NCBI GenBank assembly: GCA_025350445.1
Contig: JANXXV010001035.1
Location: 1 to 8,614, forward strand
Reading direction: 5' to 3'
From: Bryobacteraceae bacterium
GTDB taxonomy: Bacteria; Acidobacteriota; Terriglobia; Bryobacterales; Bryobacteraceae
Length of the DNA: 8,614 nt
Of the stretch, positions 6,718 to 8,614 are shown piece after piece; within the stretch, counting starts at the first letter, position 1, and every line of letters begins with the position of its first letter. The notes under the pieces are model-generated. The model saw only the letters and a program-made list of their open reading frames with translations. It made no database searches and was not told the origin of the DNA. The position numbers were made by a program, and so were the translations under genes.

Positions 6718-8070
6718 CTAAGCATGAGTTCCAGCCCCGCACAAAGCTTCCACACTATCCAAAGCGTGGCCAAGACAATCCAGCGTAAAATCAACATGCG
6801 CAACCTGATGCGCATAAGAAATAGAGCACTGCTTAGTCCAAAGCGGAAACACATAAACTCCGCGCTCGATCAAATCGCGCCGCATCGCCTCATCCGCCAC
6901 GGCGTTATGATGCGTCGCCACATCATGCCAGTCCACCGGAAGATGATCCATAAAATAAACACAAAACGCCGAACCCTGCCGCGCCACCACACCCTGCATA
7001 CCCCGCGCCGCCAGCATCTGCTCCAACCCCAGCTGCATCCGCGCTCCCATGCATTCGGTATGTTCGTAAACCTCGCCGTTATCGCGCATCAGCTTCTCAA
7101 TCGTAGCGATAGCAGCCGCGGTAGGCACCGGATGCGCGTTGTAAGTCCCCGCCAACAAAACCCGCCGGCCCGGGTCAGGGTCCGCAAACAGATCCATCAA
7201 ATCCTTCCGCCCGCCCAGCGCCGCAATCGGATATCCGTTCGCCATGGCTTTCCCGTAAACCACCAGATCCGGATGCAGTCCCACCTGCGAACAATATCCG
7301 CCCAGCGCATGGCGAAATCCAGTCTTCACCTCGTCAATGATCAATACGAAGCCATACTTATCCGCCAGCGCCCGAAGCCCTTCCAGATAACCGGCCTGCG
7401 GATGAATCACACCCACATTCTGCAAAATCGGTTCCGAAATAAACGCCGCCACGGGGTACTTGCGGCAAACCCACTCCACCGAATCCAGGTCGTTGAAATT
7501 CACCACGTGGACCAGTTTCTGATGGTCTACCGGTACGCCCGCGCTCATGCTGACATACGGATATTCGCCAGGCGAAACGCGCCCGCCCAAAACAGAAAGC
7601 GGCGTCATCACGTTGCACGAAACGTCGTTGTGCCATCCGTTGTACCCGCCCTGCGTGCAGATGATATGGTCCCGTCCGGTTGCCGCGCGCGACACCCGTA
7701 TCGCCTGGTACGTCGCCTCGCTGCCGGTGTTAAGAAACTGGACGCTATCCACAAAGCTCACGTTAGTGCAGATCAGTTCCGCAAGCCGCCCCTCCAGCAC
7801 TGTCGTGCCAGTTCCAAACAGGCTCGCTCCATCGCGCAGCACCCGTTCCACCGCCTCTGTCACGTCGGGATCGTTATGTCCCAAAAAGTGCGGAGCGAAC
7901 GCGGCGTGATAATCCACATACTCATTCCCTTCCGCGTCCCAGATCAGCGGACCTTCTCCGCGAACGAAAACAATCTCCGGAGATACCGACCGGTTTATCG
8001 ATACCACTCCTCCGGGAATATATCTGCGGTTGGCAGTCAGGATTGCTTCCGACTTGGGATAATTGCGCAT
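6718..8070 (-). CDS. Class III PLP-dependent aminotransferase, glutamate-1-semialdehyde aminomutase-like
   Basis: A 450-residue fold-type I PLP enzyme. It has the family N-terminus (RYIPGGVVSINRS at 16-28; LIWDAEGNEYVDYHAAFAPH at 42-61), the PLP phosphate-binding region LNTGSEAT (113-120), GGYNGWHND (141-149), the pyridine-binding Asp D246 in IIDEVKTGFR, the Schiff-base Lys K274 in YGKAMANGYP, and GTYNAHP (308-314). Closest to HemL in style, but the GGYNGWHN motif and catabolic neighbours suggest one of the HemL-like paralogues annotated as aspartate-aminotransferase-family proteins rather than tetrapyrrole synthesis; the amino donor is unknown. ATG 8070 has GAGG (8078-8075) four bases upstream. 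It is first in a likely two-gene unit with SMP-30 and divergent from the D-aminoacylase, so the three may act on related amino-acid derivatives. Confidence 0.88.
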   Translation of the reverse strand: MRNYPKSEAILTANRRYIPGGVVSINRSVSPEIVFVRGEGPLIWDAEGNEYVDYHAAFAPHFLGHNDPDVTEAVERVLRDGASLFGTGTTVLEGRLAELICTNVSFVDSVQFLNTGSEATYQAIRVSRAATGRDHIICTQGGYNGWHNDVSCNVMTPLSVLGGRVSPGEYPYVSMSAGVPVDHQKLVHVVNFNDLDSVEWVCRKYPVAAFISEPILQNVGVIHPQAGYLEGLRALADKYGFVLIIDEVKTGFRHALGGYCSQVGLHPDLVVYGKAMANGYPIAALGGRKDLMDLFADPDPGRRVLLAGTYNAHPVPTAAAIATIEKLMRDNGEVYEHTECMGARMQLGLEQMLAARGMQGVVARQGSAFCVYFMDHLPVDWHDVATHHNAVADEAMRRDLIERGVYVFPLWTKQCSISYAHQVAHVDFTLDCLGHALDSVEALCGAGTHA

Positions 8071-8091
8071 GGGACCTCGGGCCAGTATAAA
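8063..8091 (+). promoter_or_regulatory. Candidate sigma70-type promoter of the D-aminoacylase gene
   Basis: TTGCGC (8063-8068), a 17-bp spacer and TATAAA (8086-8091) match a plus-strand housekeeping promoter. The predicted leader is about 100 nt. The -35 overlaps the first codons and start codon of the divergent aminotransferase, so polymerase binding here could compete with its expression. Confidence 0.4.
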
Positions 8092-8199
8092 GGACTGTTT
8101 GCTCAGAAAGATATCAGCCGGACGCTTCCGTTTCGTTCCGGGTCCAGCATCTCGGACTCGGCCCTTGACCCCAGCCTCGGGGCTCTACGAAAATCGAAG

Positions 8200-8614
8200 T
8201 TGATCCTTCTCCGGAACGCCACAATTATCGATGGTACAGGAGATTCGCCCCGAGCCGGCGACCTTCTGATACGCGATGGAATCATCGCCGAAATTGGCAC
8301 TATCCCGCCCGCCGAAACGGCCCAGGCAGTGGATTGCACCGGGCTGGTGGCCGCACCCGGTTTTATTGATATTCATAGCCACTCCGATTTGCAGGTACTG
8401 GTGAATCATCGCGCCAAGGCCGATCAGGGCGTCACTACGGAAGTGGTGGGAAACTGCGGCTTCTCGCCCTATCCATTCCGGCACGATCATCAGGCACTGC
8501 ATCAATTCGCCGATGGCATCTTCCGCGGTTGGGACGATTGGGGCTGGGCCGGCGCCCGCCAGTATCTTGACGAAGTTCACCGTCGCGCAAGACTCGCAAA
8601 TGTCCTTTCGCTAA
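8200..8614 (+). CDS. N-acyl-D-amino-acid deacylase (D-aminoacylase), partial N-terminus
   Basis: Amidohydrolase-superfamily enzyme that hydrolyses N-acyl-D-amino acids to the free D-amino acid and a carboxylate. The 138 visible residues hold the small beta-sandwich start (LLRNATIIDGTG), the metal-binding HxH (GFIDIHSHSD, H59 and H61), and the subfamily motif VTTEVVGNCGFSP with the zinc-ligand Cys (C86). The GWDDWGW stretch at 110-116 and QYLDEV are also typical. The frame is intact to the right edge; full-length members are about 480-550 residues. The frame is open from about 8080 but contains no ATG or GTG. TTG 8200 puts the family N-terminus exactly at residue 1, so it is preferred although its ribosome site is weak. 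Divergent from the aminotransferase by 129 bp. Confidence 0.88.
   Translation, partial: MILLRNATIIDGTGDSPRAGDLLIRDGIIAEIGTIPPAETAQAVDCTGLVAAPGFIDIHSHSDLQVLVNHRAKADQGVTTEVVGNCGFSPYPFRHDHQALHQFADGIFRGWDDWGWAGARQYLDEVHRRARLANVLSL

Noticed and set aside
8084..8089. Minus-strand TATACT as the -10 of the aminotransferase gene
   Set aside because: The start would fall near 8077, inside the GAGG ribosome site, leaving almost no leader. The same bases fit better as TATAAA on the plus strand.
8103..8580. Minus-strand open frames opposite the D-aminoacylase
   Set aside because: No recognisable motifs or ribosome sites; they are shadows of the strongly supported plus-strand amidohydrolase.
1..8614. Search by eye for CRISPR repeats, tRNAs, insertion sequences, attachment sites and defence genes
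   Set aside because: None seen; the only repeated intergenic sequence noticed is the 17-bp motif, and every intact gene fits a metabolic, regulatory or membrane family.

Overview
The window is GC-rich, tightly packed bacterial chromosomal DNA. Gene content and protein style suggest an Acidobacteriota genome of the Solibacter/Bryobacter type: a secreted GH20-like hydrolase beside a ROK regulator, a VanZ-like protein, an SMP-30 protein, a class III aminotransferase next to an N-acyl-D-amino-acid deacylase, and a decayed copy of a hypothetical-protein family I associate with these genomes. The assignment is inference from protein resemblance. No rRNA, tRNA, CRISPR array, insertion sequence or phage gene is visible.

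Layout, left to right. (1) 1-2238, minus: GH20-like exo-hexosaminidase with signal peptide and GH20b domain, running off the left edge. (2) 2239-2296: a 58-bp divergent control region with overlapping, opposing promoter candidates. (3) 2297-3517, plus: ROK-family repressor whose sugar-kinase and zinc-site residues are altered. (4) 3522-4859, plus: APC-superfamily permease lying 4 bp behind the ROK gene and interrupted by two in-frame TGA codons, so probably a recent pseudogene; the lost C-terminus is still readable and overlaps the convergent VanZ gene. (5) 4813-5193, minus: VanZ-like membrane protein. (6) 5194-5362: no gene, but a perfect 10-bp hairpin and a 17-bp motif that recurs at 6664. 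(7) 5363-5815, plus: eroded pseudogene with two stops. (8) 5812-6654 and 6718-8070, both minus: SMP-30/gluconolactonase-like protein and GSA-aminomutase-like class III aminotransferase, probably cotranscribed (aminotransferase first). (9) 8071-8199: divergent spacer. (10) 8200-8614, plus: N-terminus of an N-acyl-D-amino-acid deacylase, running off the right edge.

Together the left half looks like an amino-sugar or glycan uptake and sensing unit (hydrolase, ROK sensor, transporter) whose transporter has been lost. The right half looks like amino-acid/amide catabolism (D-aminoacylase, PLP enzyme, SMP-30 lactonase-like protein). I see no convincing novel defence or mobile system. The most notable points are the double-nonsense permease, the altered ROK protein, the decayed ORF, and the shared intergenic motif with hairpins.
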